Of a stretch of DNA of 64,000 nt, positions 27,804 to 40,970 are shown piece by piece. How positions within the stretch are numbered: position 1 is the first letter of the stretch; the number at the start of each line of letters is the position of its first letter. Source of the stretch: Liolophura sinensis (taxonomy: Eukaryota > Mollusca > Polyplacophora > Chitonida > Chitonidae); assembly GCF_032854445.1 (NCBI RefSeq), contig NW_027017955.1, positions 620,001-684,000 of the forward strand. Direction: 5' to 3'. The notes under the pieces were generated by a model, which worked only from the letters and a program-made list of their open reading frames with translations, was not told where the DNA came from and made no database searches. The position numbers and the translations under genes are program-made.

Positions 27804-28372
27804 CCCCCGTGGGATCTGCGGGGTCATAAGAGTAGGACCCCAGTTCTCTAGGCAAGACTGTCGTACGAGGCGACTAGCTTAGAGTGTGGTTCTGGTGAAT
27901 AGAATAATTTCACAGCCTCCCTGGGCTTGTCGTACAAAGTGAATAAAAGGGTCAACCTGTTTGCCGTGGGTTGCGACCCGTGATAGGGGAGGACGGGATT
28001 CTGGTGCCTGAGGGCGGGTTGGCCTTGCGAGATCCTCACGTATAACAGTCTACTTCGGTCCTTACTTCTGCAAAGACGGCCGGTCGGAGGGCCCGTTCCG
28101 AGGTCACGCCAGTCCGGATGTCCGGGCATCAACCTTCATATATCTCGATTTCGTATAAATTGACTACTTTCCGTGTTGGACGTTTTTAGTGAGATGTTGG
28201 GATGTCTGGACGGTGGTTGCGGGGTCAATCGACTTGGCCGTTTATAGTTTATTAGCCTGGCGGAGTATGAGCGAAGAATCCACCTTACCGAGGATGGCGT
28301 AGAACTCTCTGCTGCTTACCCGCAGGAGGCGTTCCATCGTATATGTAATGGCACTCCGTTGCTGGTTAAGGT
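27804..28372 (+). promoter_or_regulatory. LINE B-related diverged 5'UTR (B7, unit 2)
   Basis: Same as unit 1 apart from a private G at about 27818 in the opening hairpin region. Confidence 0.68.
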
Positions 28373-30187
28373 GCTTAAGGTTTTCGAAATGATGGCGAGA
28401 ACATGAAAAATAAAACAAAAAGTACAGACATGTTTAAAATCAGATAAGAAAAAACCAAACAAGTTAAAACTCCAAAACCAGTATATTTAAAAAGTACTAT
28501 ATCTGGAAAGCTATATGTATGTACCATTTTATCCATAAATATTAACACATAAACAAATTTATATTTTATGATATAGGCCAATGGTCTTCAAATATTTTAT
28601 GACAACATCGCCAGCGATCATATATAGAGTTGACTGTATAGAATCTTTGCCGAACATGAGCAAAGTCAACCAGGGTATGTTTGATGCCGTATTCTGCATC
28701 ACATCCAATATACTCGGGAGCACTGCTCCCATCTAGGATGAAATTGTGTGTCAGATGAGAATGCCCAATACGACACCTCGTTAAAACTACTTGGTCTCTG
28801 CGAGACATTTGACGGTCTGCCAGTAACCTGCGGATGGTCGTGGGTTTCCCCCGTGCTGTGAGCGGTTTCCACCCACCATAATGCTGGCCGCCGTCGTACA
28901 AGTGAAATATTCTTGAGTACGGCGTAAAACAACAATCAAATCAAAAAAAAAAAAAACAGACATTTTACAATTATAGGCATTGTAGCCAATGACAGGGTGA
29001 ATAGCATGCAGTTTATTGTGGATCTGCAAGACCCACCCGCCCTGCCAAAGGCGACAAATACATTTAAGAATATTAGACTTTGTCAGTATACGGTGTTTTA
29101 ACCAGAGATACAGGTTTATACTGGGCAGCTTTCGCTTCCCTGTCCACGACTGTGTTTCTATGGATACCAGTGCGACTTGGTATCCAACAGAATATAATAT
29201 CTTTACCTTTTTTAAATTAGTTTTCTATGTTTGCCTATTATCTTAAGTATCAATGGATTTTTAAATCATTATTCTGAATTGCCAAAAGGCAGGACTGGGA
29301 GTCGCTGCATATCACTGCCCTCTGGGCATGCCCCGAGGAAACATATGATAAGGCCAGGAGTATAGCCCTGGCCTGTGCAGAAAAGGTAGAAAATGAAGGT
29401 GGCAGACGAAGAGAAGTGACCCGCTGATCTAAGACAGCCGCAACCGCAACCCTGTCCCCATCCTTTGACCCGTCAGTATATATATATATATATATTTATA
29501 GTCTATATAATCAGCCTTCATGTTAGCAAAACTTTGCTCAATAATAAGAGGATTTGTACTTGATTTATTATATTTACGTAGATCAAATATTAGTTCAGGG
29601 TGTGGAAGAAGCCAGGGAGGAGACTCCGGAAAAGACACTGGAGCTATATCCTCTTGCTCCATGTTAGCTCTCACAATATGGTCCCGTATACGCAGATCAA
29701 ACGGAGGGATCTTGTCAGGACATTTATTAAATTTATCTACATATGATGGATTAAAAACACAGCTTAAAGCTCATCCAACAAACCCTGCCTACGAGTTAGT
29801 AGCATATTGAAGGCTAAGTTTTATACGTCGGTTATATAAAGAAGGCTCATTTTCCTCCACTTATAAACTCTCCACACGGGGATGTTCTAAAAGCACCAAG
29901 GCTGAACCTCAAACCTTGGTGATGAACAGGATCCAACATTTTAATATACGACTTCCTAGCGGAACCGTAAAAGATGGATCCATAGTCCAATTTAGACCTC
30001 ACCAGAGAGCGATATAAGTTAGGTAAAACTGATCGGTCAGCACCCCAATCGATGCTTGACACGACCATAATTATATCGAGAGCCTTTGTACATTTAGCTT
30101 GAAACATTTTCATATGAGGTATAAAAGATAGCTTGCTATCAAATATTAGACGTAAAAATCTTCTTTGTCCAACAATTTTAACCTGTT
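28373..30187 (-). mobile_element. B6: inverted decayed LINE B 3' half (unit 2)
   Basis: Same RNase H and RT thumb remnants; second RNase H catalytic residue is Gln (29375 G); TA run 19 nt. Confidence 0.79.
28811..28957 (+). mobile_element. SINE tail insertion (unit 2)
   Basis: Same core and AGACATTT duplications; poly(A) of 14. Confidence 0.8.
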
Positions 30188-30456
30188 TTACGTGGTCATT
30201 GTGGAGATTCTGTATTATCCGTATTGTGAAGCTTTGGGACTAGGCATGTTCACACTATGGGAACAGCTACAGTATATAGCACATAGAACCCGAGCAATAG
30301 CCAGTACATATACACCGAAGCGTGAGTCCGGGGGTCAGTATAACCCGGTCAAACCAGTTTCTCGGCGACAAGTCCGCCTGCATGCGCACGGACTTTTAGT
30401 GTTCAACCACTGTGCCAGGTGCCTCTAAACAACACTTCTGTCACTCTTCTGAAATA

Positions 30457-31269
30457 ATGGATCAGTTACAGATTATCATGGACAGGCTTGGTAAGTTAGA
30501 TTCTATGGTGACAAGTGAAACACTGGAAAAAAAACTACAAAACACTGAAGCAAAAATAGTTACAAAGTTGACAAACCTAATTGAGCAGCAGGAAGCCAGA
30601 ATCTTTACTTTAGAAAAAGAAAATGATACCCTTCGGGCAGACATGCATGAATTAAGATTACAACACGAACAAGATCAAGAAGAACTGGCCAGGGTAAACA
30701 GAGATATGCGAAACTTAGAAGACAGGCAGAACGATTTGGAACAATACTCCCCTAAACAAAGTATACGGATTTACGGTGTAGATGGGGATACAGCCACAGA
30801 AACAACTGACGAATGTTCCGAGAAAGTCGTTGACATCTTAACATCCAAACTAAAGCTGTCACTGACGTCTAGCGACATAAGTATAGCGCAGAGATTGAGA
30901 CCGAAAAGACCTGACTTAAACACAGAACCAAGGGGTGTAATAGTAAAGTTCATATCACGACGACTTAAAGTTGAAGCGATAAAAAACAGAAGAGCCTTGA
31001 AAGGAGCAAACATTGTGATTAAGGAAGACCTAACGCAGAAAAAGCAGGCTATTTTAAAAGCAGCATCTGCACACCCCATGATTCAATCCGCCTGGTCAAG
31101 AGATGGCAAAATCTTCACCAAAGACTTCAACGAGGACGTAAGACAAGTGAAATCTACTGACTGCATAGACACTCTCATCAGTCTATCATCCCATACACCC
31201 AGAGTTCAAAGACCACGTGACCAAAGAAGTGGGAGGCCAATAACCAACTCACCAGCCCCTATCAGCTAG
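30457..31269 (+). CDS. Element C ORF1, 270 aa (unit 2)
   Basis: Intact frame identical to unit 1, with the 8-A run. Confidence 0.82.
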   Translation: MDQLQIIMDRLGKLDSMVTSETLEKKLQNTEAKIVTKLTNLIEQQEARIFTLEKENDTLRADMHELRLQHEQDQEELARVNRDMRNLEDRQNDLEQYSPKQSIRIYGVDGDTATETTDECSEKVVDILTSKLKLSLTSSDISIAQRLRPKRPDLNTEPRGVIVKFISRRLKVEAIKNRRALKGANIVIKEDLTQKKQAILKAASAHPMIQSAWSRDGKIFTKDFNEDVRQVKSTDCIDTLISLSSHTPRVQRPRDQRSGRPITNSPAPIS

Positions 31270-31787
31270 ATAACGATGGCTGCAATGTGAAGGATATATG
31301 CTATCTGATAACTCAGTTTGCTCTCGTAAAGAAAAAATCATCTTAGAATTAATAGAGCATTTTAAGTTAACGAAGTACACAGCTTTAATGTGTCGAAAAA
31401 GAAATAGTATGCTCTTCTGCACAATAATATCAGAGATAAATATGATGGGTGCGATCGGCCATAAGATCTGTCAAAACCTATCAGCTTTCCCAATATGTAT
31501 TTTATTCGCCAGAATCCACCTTGCCTTTTATATTCCATTCTTGTGTATGATCTTCTATACTCATAAGCTATACCCAAATCACAACAGATCACTATATTTA
31601 GGAATTATTCCATGTCAGCTACAATATGTGAGTGAGTGAGTGAAAGTTTTAACGTCGCTTTCAACAACATTTCAGTTTTATCGCGACAATAAAACGTCAA
31701 GTAGTCGATCTACTACGGATAATTCATTTACTATTCGGTCAAAAAAGGACACCAGAAGTCGCATAACAAACAGACGGTAGTTTAAAA

Positions 31788-33257
31788 TCACAGCTTTCCT
31801 GCCATACCAATGGTAGAGAGAAAATCAAAAATAGTATCACTTTCTACAGAATTGAAAAGTTCTGAAAGAGAGCTCACGTGATAAAAGGAATCTCGTACAG
31901 GAGCAAAGTCGCCACAGTCAAGCAATATGTGCTTGACTGTGAACCGTTGATCACAAGCAAAGCAATGAGGAGCATCTTCTCCTTTCAACAAATACCCATG
32001 CGTAGCACGTGTGTGACCGATACGACACCTCCTCAAAATGCAAGAGCGGAGACGATGCCGTGAAAGGGAAGGCGCTGGACCAACAAACTGACGAATATCA
32101 TGCAGTTTGTTGGTTGTCTGGTCATCCCATTGAGCCTGAAACAAGCGCTTGATATAGGAGCAAATAAGTGAACGCAAGTCCGAATATGGAACGTCAGTTT
32201 GGGTAGTAACGGAATGCAAAGCCGCCTTCGCGGCTTCATCTGCAGCAGTATTTCCAGGGATATCCATATGCCCTGGCACCCAACAAAAGACAATGATAAA
32301 GTCTTCATTAAGTCGTTTAAACATCTCCCTGATAGACGGAATGTCTGGATGTACAGGCGAACTAACCCAAATTGCCTGGAGGCAGCAAAGGGAGTCAGAG
32401 CAGATGAGAACTCTGCTACCTCCTAGCTTTGGAATGGACCGAAGTGCGCACAAAATTGCCTTGGTTTCTGCAGTAAATACAGAACAGGAATTTGGAAACC
32501 GAGTTGAAATGGTTCTAGGCCCAAGGACAGCGGCAGAAGCCACGCCATCATCATTCTTGGAACCGTCAGTGAATATGCGGTGATAAAATGGATACTTTGA
32601 ACACATATTACTAAACTCCTGCTGGTATACTAAAGGGTTGGTGGAAGAATTCTTCAGGGAGGAGAGCGAGGTATCAACCTGAGGCTCAGGACATAACCAC
32701 GGTGGATCTTCCTGGATGCGTATGGGGGTGATAGTATCCAGCCCAAGTCCAGCTGCTTGCACGTGTTCCTGAATGCGGACACCCAGTGGAGGAAAAATGG
32801 ATGGCTTCTGAGCATATAAGTCTTCAAATTCCGGATGGAAGACACAATCAAAGGCCGGGTTGGATGGATTGGCTCTAAGCTTGGTGATATACTGTAAGGA
32901 TGGTTCAGTTCTTCGAAGCTCCGGGGGAGGCTCGTTTGCCTCAACATACAGACTCTCCACAGGAGAGGTACGGAAAGCACCTAAGCACAACCGTAGGGCC
33001 TGGTGATGTATAGTATTGAGTTTCTTCAACTGGGAGCGCGACGGACCTCCATAAACACTGCAGGCATAGTCTAGCTTAGAACGAATCAGTGCTCGATAGA
33101 GCTGAAGTAGGGTTTCGTGATCCCCTCCCCATCGAGCACTAGAGACAACCTTCAAAATATTAAGCGCCTTTAGGCATCTGGCTCTAAGATAATTAATGTG
33201 AGATTTAAATGTAAGGTGGTTATCGAAGATCACCCCGAGGAATTTTGCCTCCGGCAC
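31788..33257 (-). pseudogene. LINE A RNase H C-terminus, 489 aa (copy 3)
   Basis: SSTNPL at residues 204-209 as in unit 1, where units 2 and 4 have SSSNPL. Catalytic residues and finger intact. Confidence 0.87.
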
Positions 33258-33277
33258 AACCTTGATGGGAGACCCAT

Positions 33278-34132
33278 CTAAAAATACCTTGGGGTCTTCA
33301 TGGGGGAAGTACTTCCGACAAAAGTGTACACAGTCTTCGACTTGGAGAACTTAAATCCGTTCTCCAGTGCCCAGGCATGGATTTTGTTAAGACAAATCTG
33401 CAGCTGTCTCTCAATGGTGTGCATACCTTTGCCTCGACAAGAGATACCAAGATCGTCCACAAAAAGGGACGCATTCATACTAGGAGATAAAACTCTGGCA
33501 AGGCTATTAATCTTACTGCTAAAGAGAGTAACTGATAAAATGCTGCCTTGAGGAACCCCCTGATCTTGTTCAAAGTAGTCAGATAGGGTAGCCCCAACCC
33601 GAACTTGGAAGTGACCATGGTCTAAGAATTTACGAATAAAGTCAGGAAGCCGACCTCTAAGTCCAAATCCATGCATATCTTTCAGAATGCCATATTTCCA
33701 AGTAGTGTCATATGCTTTTTCCAGATCAAAAAAGACAGATACGACATGGTCACGATTAACGATACCGTTCTTAATAAAGCATTCTAGACGAACAAGGTGA
33801 TCAACAGTACTGCGATTCCTTCGAAATCCACATTGAATGTCGCTTATCAACTCATTAGTCTCCAAAATCCACACCATGCGATCGTTAATCATCCTCTCCA
33901 TAGTCTTGCATACACAACTGGTTAAGGAAATAGGACGATAGTTATTTGGATCGGTAGAATCCTTTCCGGGCTTTGGGATGGGGACAATAATAGCGTTTTG
34001 CCATGAGGCAGGAAAATTCCCGGAAATCCAAATGGTATTAAAAATTCCAAGAAGCACCCTCAAACAAGGAAGATTCTGGAAGGTGTCGTAAAAGCTGATA
34101 GTGGATATCATCTGGCCCTGGAGTTGAATCAT
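33278..34132 (-). pseudogene. LINE A reverse transcriptase core (copy 3)
   Basis: His173-Gly (LDHGHFQ) from C at 33616, shared with unit 4; units 1-2 have LDHRHFQ. FVDD intact. Confidence 0.87.
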
Positions 34133-34550
34133 GGGCCTTGCTCAGGGATGCGGATAGTTCATGTAGAGAAAATGTAGCATTGTAGGATTCTTCATTTGAG
34201 GATGTAAAATCAAGATAACTTGCCTCGGTCCGTTCCTTGTCACGCTGGAACTGAGGCAAGTAATTATCTGAAGACGAATGGTGCGCAAAAGAAGCGCCCA
34301 ACCTATTGGCTATGTCAAGTTTTTCTGTCAAAGAATTATTCCCGTCTTTAAGATGATTGACAGTGACATTGGATCCCTTGCCTTTGCAGTGGATCATATT
34401 CCAGACTTTTGACATAGGGGTACGATGATTAATCTTAGAAACATAACGTTTCCAAGAGTCACGTTTGGACTGTTTGATAGTCCTACAAGCTTTAGCTCCA
34501 GTACGCCTAACATCGTCTAAATTACCGGGAGATGGTCTACATCGGTACAC
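34038..34550 (-). pseudogene. LINE A linker (copy 3)
   Basis: Same protein as the other units; preceded by the 13-bp duplication at 34640-34665. Confidence 0.75.
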
Positions 34551-34776
34551 GCGCTCAGCACGTTTCCTGAAACGCCTAGCTCGTTTACAGTCCTCCGTGA
34601 ACCACGGTTTCTTAATACAGGGAACCGCACAAGATTTCGGGATACATTTGGAGGATACATTTGGAGGCTACATCGATTAGCTGATCCGAGAATAACTGGA
34701 TAGGATCAACTGCATCAAGAAAAAGGTCGCTAGTAAGTGTTTCACCACACAGAACAGCAAAGCGGGGCCAGTCTGC

Positions 34777-35325
34777 TTAATCATAATTAAAGCGTGGAAG
34801 GGAGGAAGATACCGGCTCCTCAAGGGTAAGTATGGTGGGGAAGTGGTCGCTTCCGCACAGATCATCATGGACGCTCCAGCTGAATTCCGATCTTAGCCCT
34901 GCATCAGCCAGAGCTAAATCAAGGATCGAATAAATGCCCTTTGCAGGATGAAGGTAAGTATGTGTGCCATCATTTAAGTCGCATAGAGAGTTATTAGATA
35001 TAAAATCCTCCAATACAGAGCCCTTCTGGTTACGTTTAGAGTCACCCCAGAGAACACTATGGGCATTAAAGTCACCCCAAAGAAGGCACGGTGTAGGTAA
35101 TTGATCACATAGATTTTGCAGCTCTTGTTGGTGAAGAGTAGAAGAAGGTGGTATATAAATACAACAGATTGTTAATACTATACCCAGTATGATACGCACT
35201 GCCACCGCCTGCAAATCGGTGTTCAGTGCCATTTTATTGTGTATTACACCCTGCCTAATCAAAAGAGAAGAACCCCCTGATGCCTTTTCCATTCGTAGAC
35301 GTGACAACAGCGTGATGACATACAT
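34777..35325 (-). pseudogene. LINE A endonuclease C-terminus (copy 3)
   Basis: Same 182-residue frame, GDFNAH and SDHFP present. Confidence 0.84.
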
Positions 35326-35470
35326 AACCTCGACATTGATAACTAGGATCAGTCAGAGTTTCCTGCAAGTTAAAAGCTATAGGACTGAGGTCTTGAGCTA
35401 ACATCTGGAGCTCTGCGAGGTTATACCTCAATCCTCTACAGTTCCACTGTAAGATCTTTGTAGTAGCCAT
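35255..35470 (-). pseudogene. LINE A endonuclease N-terminus (copy 3)
   Basis: Same as unit 1. Confidence 0.84.
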
Positions 35471-35479
35471 TATTAATAT

Positions 35480-35893
35480 TTATTTACTCTTTTTCTTTTT
35501 TCTGGACTTCTTATACATCGCTGCCCTACGCTCAGCAAAATCCTCCTGTGACAACGTTATCAACATCCTCTGCTTTTTAGCCTTGTCAACTTTAGAGTCT
35601 CGTCGCAATGTGCGATAATACGACCCCACGGATGTTGAGACAGGTACCAAGACCTCATCCTTGCCATTGGTATAGGCAGGCAAGTCTTCGGGTGCATCCA
35701 TTTCCGAAAGAGATTCCTCCATATTGGATTCTCCACCAGTCCTAGACATATCAGATTGCTGAGAGCTTCCCTGAGGATCAAGGCAATGTGCTATATCTCT
35801 AGTGTCTAACTGTGACATTGTAGACGGGTCAGGACTGAACGTGCTACCCCATAAGGACGGGCTCTTACCAAGTGCACCTTTGGAGGGCATCAC
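35480..35893 (-). pseudogene. LINE A ORF1 remnant (copy 3)
   Basis: Same 137-residue frame as units 1-2. Confidence 0.63.
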
Positions 35894-36195
35894 GCCACTG
35901 GATTGCGTCTCCTTAATGCAGGATGGCGTTGTATCCGAAATTTCTGACGATCAAGAGGTAAGGAGGAATTCGAGATTTGACTCATACCGACAACCCACTC
36001 CGGGCTATTTGATGTCTGAGATGCCTCGCAAAGGCTCTGGGGCCCACCTACTACTGGCGATTCGCTTAACTTCCTTACCTTATTTGTAGCACTCTCCAGC
36101 TTCCTCGTTGTCAGCAGCAGAGTTATCCAAAGTCCCTTTATTTTGTTGACTGGAAGGAACAGACTCGGCAGAAACCCCAATTTCCATATCATCCC

Positions 36196-36565
36196 GCAAA
36201 GGTTCTACACAGTCAACTCTATATATGATTTATTTGACAGCATCGCTGGCGATGTTGTCATCAATTATTTGAAGGCCATTGGCCTTTATCATAAAATATA
36301 AATTTTAATTGTCATAAATATCTGTAGATAAACAGTTATATACATATAGATTTATACATGTGCTATAACCCTGGTTTTCGAGTTTTAACTCTTATTTTTC
36401 TTTTATACGATTTTAAACATGTCTGTACTTTTTGTTTTACTTTTGATGTTCATATTATCATATCGAAAACCTTAACCGTCTCGCGTTTTCACCTTGTTCT
36501 CGCCACGATATGGCTGAAATATTGCCGATGTGGCGTTAAGCCATAATCATTCATTCATTCATTCA
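36196..36565 (+). mobile_element. B0 insertion (unit 3)
   Basis: Duplications at 36182-36195 and 36566-36579. Confidence 0.87.
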
Positions 36566-36623
36566 TTCCATATCATCCCCATGTCCCTGACTATAATTAC
36601 CATCATCATCTCCTCGACCTTCA

Positions 36624-37214
36624 CCCCCGTGGGGTTTCCGGGGTGATAAGAATAGGGCCTCAGCCCTCTAGGCAAGCTTGTCGTAAAAGTCGACTAACCT
36701 AGAGCTCTCCTGTGTGAGCCCGGTGAATATAATAGGCTCACATCTTCTCGGTTGTGTGAGAGGCAACCGGGGAGCGACCTGTTTTCCGTGGGTTGCGACC
36801 CGTAATCTCCGAGGACGGGATCCTGGTGGCTGAGGGTGGGTTGGTCTTGCGAGATCCTCCGCTTTGGCCCTTACTTGGAGTGAAACGGGAGGTCGGATGG
36901 GCCCGGTCCGATCAATCGGCTTGGTCATGTCTTGCCTCTACGTGGTTCCAATTGCCTCAATAACAGCATATCGTTTGGCGAACAAATATTATTTCTGAAA
37001 TATCGTTTGTAGGACTACGTTTTGAGGCGGTGGCTCATGGGTCAATCGAGTAGATTGAATTTAACCTGTTGGTATAAATCAATCTGTTCGAGTATACCTC
37101 ATATGGAATCCTTGGTGCCTTTCCTGCTGGGTATCCCCAGGTTCAGACATCGCCCTTGTTGGCACTCCGTGGTGGGTGGGGAACATATGGGCTGAATTGT
37201 ATATACATATTGCC
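36624..37214 (+). promoter_or_regulatory. LINE B 5'UTR (B1, unit 3)
   Basis: Carries the 13-bp deletion; hairpins unchanged. Confidence 0.7.
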
Positions 37215-38576
37215 ATGTCATCTATAAACCTTAATTCGAATGTTTTAAATCTAAATACCAGGTCTTCCTCTCAGCCGATTTCAAGCGCTGACAAAAAGAG
37301 GAAATTAGAGGTTTTGTCGGATTCGGCTGATAACGGACAGGACAGCTGGCCGGCCTTTATCGTTCTCTCAACAAAGAGTGAACAAAAGCCGGCCTCCAAA
37401 ATTCATCCATTTGTACTGAAAAGGGCCCTGCAGGGTTCAGCAGGTACATTAAAAAACGTCAAGAAATTACGATCCGGAGACATTCTTATTGAATGTTTCC
37501 GGAAACAACAGTCCATAAATTTATTAGCTTTAAACAAAATAAATGATATTCCTGTGTATACATCCCCCCATAACTCCCTGAACAGCTGTCAGGGAATTAT
37601 ACGTGACAGAGATCAGGATATCATTGATCTATCAGAAGAAGAAATCTGCACTGAACTGAAGTCACAAGGTGTTACCAGAGTGAAACGCTTCAATATGAAG
37701 AAATCTGGTAACATCATTAAACTAAATACATATCTTCTCACCTTCAACAGTAAATCTATTCCGTCATATATTTACATTGGCCCGTATAGGGTTGGTGTGG
37801 ACTTATATATACCTAACCCAACACGTTGTTTCAAGTGTCAAAAGTTTGGCCATGGCAAGGGCCAGTGTAAAAATAAACTGATTTGTTTCCGGTGCGGCAG
37901 CGAGGGTCATGATGGTTTCGACTGCAGCAGCACAGCAAAGTGCTGCAATTGTGGTGGAGATCACATGGCCTCCTCTAGGGACTGCCCACTTTTTGTAAAA
38001 GAAAAACAAATAATCACAATAAAGACTAAAAACAATATATCATATCAGGAGGCCCGGAAATTGGTCTCCCCTCCTAACATTTCACTGCAGACTTCATTTG
38101 CCAATGCGGTCAAGCGAGTAGCATCTGTTGCTACTCAAACATCAATGACTTGGCCCATTGGAAACCAGAAACCATGTCTTATTTCTGTTGAACCTACTGT
38201 TCGACCTGCTTTTAATACGTCCTCAACCCAGACTGCCTCAATACAACAGATCAAACCAGCCAATAACACTGACCAACCCGATATTCCTAAACCTAGTCAA
38301 CCTAAAAACAAAAATGTGTCCGAAAATAAACCTCAAAATAAAAACAATAAACCTAGTAAACCCAGTGGCCCAACAGAGCGTCCCTCTAAGGCCACTGGGG
38401 ACCCTGTCCAAACTTATAATAAATTTGGACCGTTGGAGGACGTTGGTTTTTCAACATCAGATTCGGATGTGATGGATACATCACCCGCACCAGGGAGATC
38501 TAACAGCCGATCTCCCAGGATGGGTCGTCCACGGTCCAAACATAAAGAAAAATCTCCTATACGTCTCCCTCCGTAA
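37215..38576 (+). CDS. LINE B ORF1, 453 aa (unit 3)
   Basis: Intact and identical to units 1-2; TAATG at 38574-38578. Confidence 0.9.
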   Translation: MSSINLNSNVLNLNTRSSSQPISSADKKRKLEVLSDSADNGQDSWPAFIVLSTKSEQKPASKIHPFVLKRALQGSAGTLKNVKKLRSGDILIECFRKQQSINLLALNKINDIPVYTSPHNSLNSCQGIIRDRDQDIIDLSEEEICTELKSQGVTRVKRFNMKKSGNIIKLNTYLLTFNSKSIPSYIYIGPYRVGVDLYIPNPTRCFKCQKFGHGKGQCKNKLICFRCGSEGHDGFDCSSTAKCCNCGGDHMASSRDCPLFVKEKQIITIKTKNNISYQEARKLVSPPNISLQTSFANAVKRVASVATQTSMTWPIGNQKPCLISVEPTVRPAFNTSSTQTASIQQIKPANNTDQPDIPKPSQPKNKNVSENKPQNKNNKPSKPSGPTERPSKATGDPVQTYNKFGPLEDVGFSTSDSDVMDTSPAPGRSNSRSPRMGRPRSKHKEKSPIRLPP

Positions 38577-38956
38577 TGGCGATATACGACAAAATTATAC
38601 AGTGGAATTGTCGAGGCCTTAAGGTCAATTTTATTGAAATAACACAGCTTGTTCAATCATTAAATCCTATAGCCCTGTGTCTTCAGGAAACTCATTTGAA
38701 AACATCTGACAAAGATAAAATAACTCTTAAAAATTACTCATTATACAGTACGTACTCTAATGAAGAAGATCGAGCTGCAGGCGGCACCTCTATCTTCGTC
38801 AATAACAATGTTATTCACAGCCCTGTTGCTCTGGATACAGAGCTTCAGGCTGTGGCCGTTCGTGTTTCATTATGTGAAACAATCACATTATGTTCAGTGT
38901 ATATTCCCCCGAACATTTCTTTGTCAGCTTTGCAGTTACATAATTTAAAAGAATGA
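38576..38956 (+). pseudogene. LINE B endonuclease N-terminus (B1, unit 3)
   Basis: Truncated at the inverted tail at 38951. Confidence 0.87.
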
Positions 38957-40970
38957 ATGAATGAATGATTATGGCTTAACGCCACATCGGCAATATTTCA
39001 GCCATACCGTGGCGAGAACAAGGTGAAAGCAAGAGACAATTAGGGTTTTCGATATGACAATATGAACACCAAAAGTAAAACAAAAAGTACAGACGTGATT
39101 AAAATCGAATAAAAGAAAAATAAGATTTAAAACTCGAAAACCAGGGTTAGAGTACATGTATAAATATATATAACTGTTTATCTATAGATATCCATGACAA
39201 TTAAAATTTATATTTTATGATATAGGCCAATGGCCTTCAAACAATTTATGACAACATCGCCAGCGATGCTGTCAAACAAATCATATATAGAGTGGACTGT
39301 GTAGAATCTCTGCCGAACATGGGCAAAGTCTACACAGTCAACCAGAATATGTTTGATGCCATATTGAGCATCACATCCAACACACTCGGGAGCACTGCTC
39401 CCATCCAAGATGAAATTGTGTGTCAGATGAGAATGTCCAATACGGCATCTGGTTAAAACGACTTGGTCTCTACGAGACATATCAAATGTATATGAATTAT
39501 AGCCAATGACCGGATGAATGGCATGCAGTTTATTATGGACCTGCAAGTTCCATTCACCCTGCCAAAGGCCACGAATATATTTAAGAATATTGGACTTCAT
39601 GTCAGTATAAGGGATTTTTATCTTAGATATGGGTTTATTTAGGGCAGCTTTCGCCTCCCTGTCTGCGACTGTGTTTCCATGGATACCAATATGACTTGGT
39701 ATCCAGCAGAATATAATATCTTTACCTCTTCTAATTAATTTCCTATGTATAGCTAAAATTTGAAGGATCAAGGGATTTTTAAATTTATTGTTCTGTATTG
39801 CCAATAGGCAAGACAACGAGTCAGTGCATATCATTGCCCTCTGGGCACACCCAGAAGAAACATATGATAAGGCCAGGAGTATACCTCTGGCCTCGGCAGA
39901 GAATATTGAAGAAGAGGATGGAAGACGAAAGGAAGAGACTCGCTGCTCCATGACAGCCGCAGTCGCAACCCTGTCCCCATCCTTCAACCCGTCAGTATAT
40001 ATAAATTTATAATCCATATAATTAGCTTTAATTTCAGCAAAACCTTGCTGAATTATAAGAGAATTTATATTCGATTTATTATATTTACGTAGATCAAATA
40101 TTAGTTTAGGTTGTGGGAGAAGCCATGGAGGAGACTCCGGAAAAGACACCGGAGCTATATCCTCCAGCTTGATGTTAGCTCCCACAATATGGTCCCGTAT
40201 ACGAAGACCGAACGAAGGGATCTTGTTAGGACATTTAGTATATTTGTCTACATACAATGGATTGAAAACACAGTCGTAGGCAGGGTTTGTTGGATGTGGT
40301 TTAAGCTTTGTAGCATATTGAAGGCTAAGTTTTATACGTCGGTTATATAAAGAAGGCTCATTTGCCTCCACGTATAAACGTTCTACTGGTGAGGTTCTAA
40401 AAGCACCAAGGCTGAGCCTCAAACCTTGGTGATGAACAGGATCCAACATTTTAATGTACGAATTCCTAGCGGAACCGTAAATGATGGATCCATAGTCCAA
40501 TTTAGACCTCACCAGAGAACGATATAAATTAAGTAAAACTGATCGGTCAGCACCCCAATCGGTGCTAGACACGACCTTAATTATATCGAGAGCCTTTGTA
40601 CATTTAGCTTTAAGCATTTTTATATGAGGTGTAATTGATATTCGATTTTTTGTCAAAAATAAAACCCCTAAAAATTTATTTTCTCCAACAATTTTCACTG
40701 GTTTACCAAAAAAATTAAGTTCAGGGTCTAGAGGGAATTTCCGTTGATTACAAAAATGCATACCGACGGTTTTAGATGCGGAAAATCTAAAACTATTGGC
40801 AACTGCCCATTTCTCGATCTTATTGAGACAAAGCTGCAGCTGCCGCTCGATGTTATTCATATTTTAAGCACGGTAGCATATCAGGAAATCATCTACATAT
40901 AAAAAAAACCTCTGTGCCAGATGTCAATGTTATAGCCAAACTAAACTATCAGGCAAAAGAAAGGTGTCAC
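38951..40970 (-). mobile_element. B2: inverted LINE B 3' half (unit 3)
   Basis: 3'UTR has AA at 39038-39039 where units 1-2 have GG; shared with unit 4. Confidence 0.84.
39208..40860 (-). CDS. LINE B ORF2 C-terminus, 550 aa (unit 3)
   Basis: Protein unchanged; the TTATTGTTC change near 39790, shared with unit 4, is silent. Confidence 0.85.
   Translation of the reverse strand: MNNIERQLQLCLNKIEKWAVANSFRFSASKTVGMHFCNQRKFPLDPELNFFGKPVKIVGENKFLGVLFLTKNRISITPHIKMLKAKCTKALDIIKVVSSTDWGADRSVLLNLYRSLVRSKLDYGSIIYGSARNSYIKMLDPVHHQGLRLSLGAFRTSPVERLYVEANEPSLYNRRIKLSLQYATKLKPHPTNPAYDCVFNPLYVDKYTKCPNKIPSFGLRIRDHIVGANIKLEDIAPVSFPESPPWLLPQPKLIFDLRKYNKSNINSLIIQQGFAEIKANYMDYKFIYTDGLKDGDRVATAAVMEQRVSSFRLPSSSSIFSAEARGILLALSYVSSGCAQRAMICTDSLSCLLAIQNNKFKNPLILQILAIHRKLIRRGKDIIFCWIPSHIGIHGNTVADREAKAALNKPISKIKIPYTDMKSNILKYIRGLWQGEWNLQVHNKLHAIHPVIGYNSYTFDMSRRDQVVLTRCRIGHSHLTHNFILDGSSAPECVGCDAQYGIKHILVDCVDFAHVRQRFYTVHSIYDLFDSIAGDVVINCLKAIGLYHKI

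Larger units (their letters stand above)
15976..31950. repeat. Tandem macro-repeat unit 2 (15975 bp)
   Basis: Same length as unit 1. Private changes noted by eye include 18111 (C), 19014 (A) and 27818 (G in ATCTGCGGGG). Confidence 0.97.
31627..36623 (-). mobile_element. LINE A, copy 3
   Basis: Tail at 31627, 5' truncation at 36623; same internal breaks as the other copies. Confidence 0.87.
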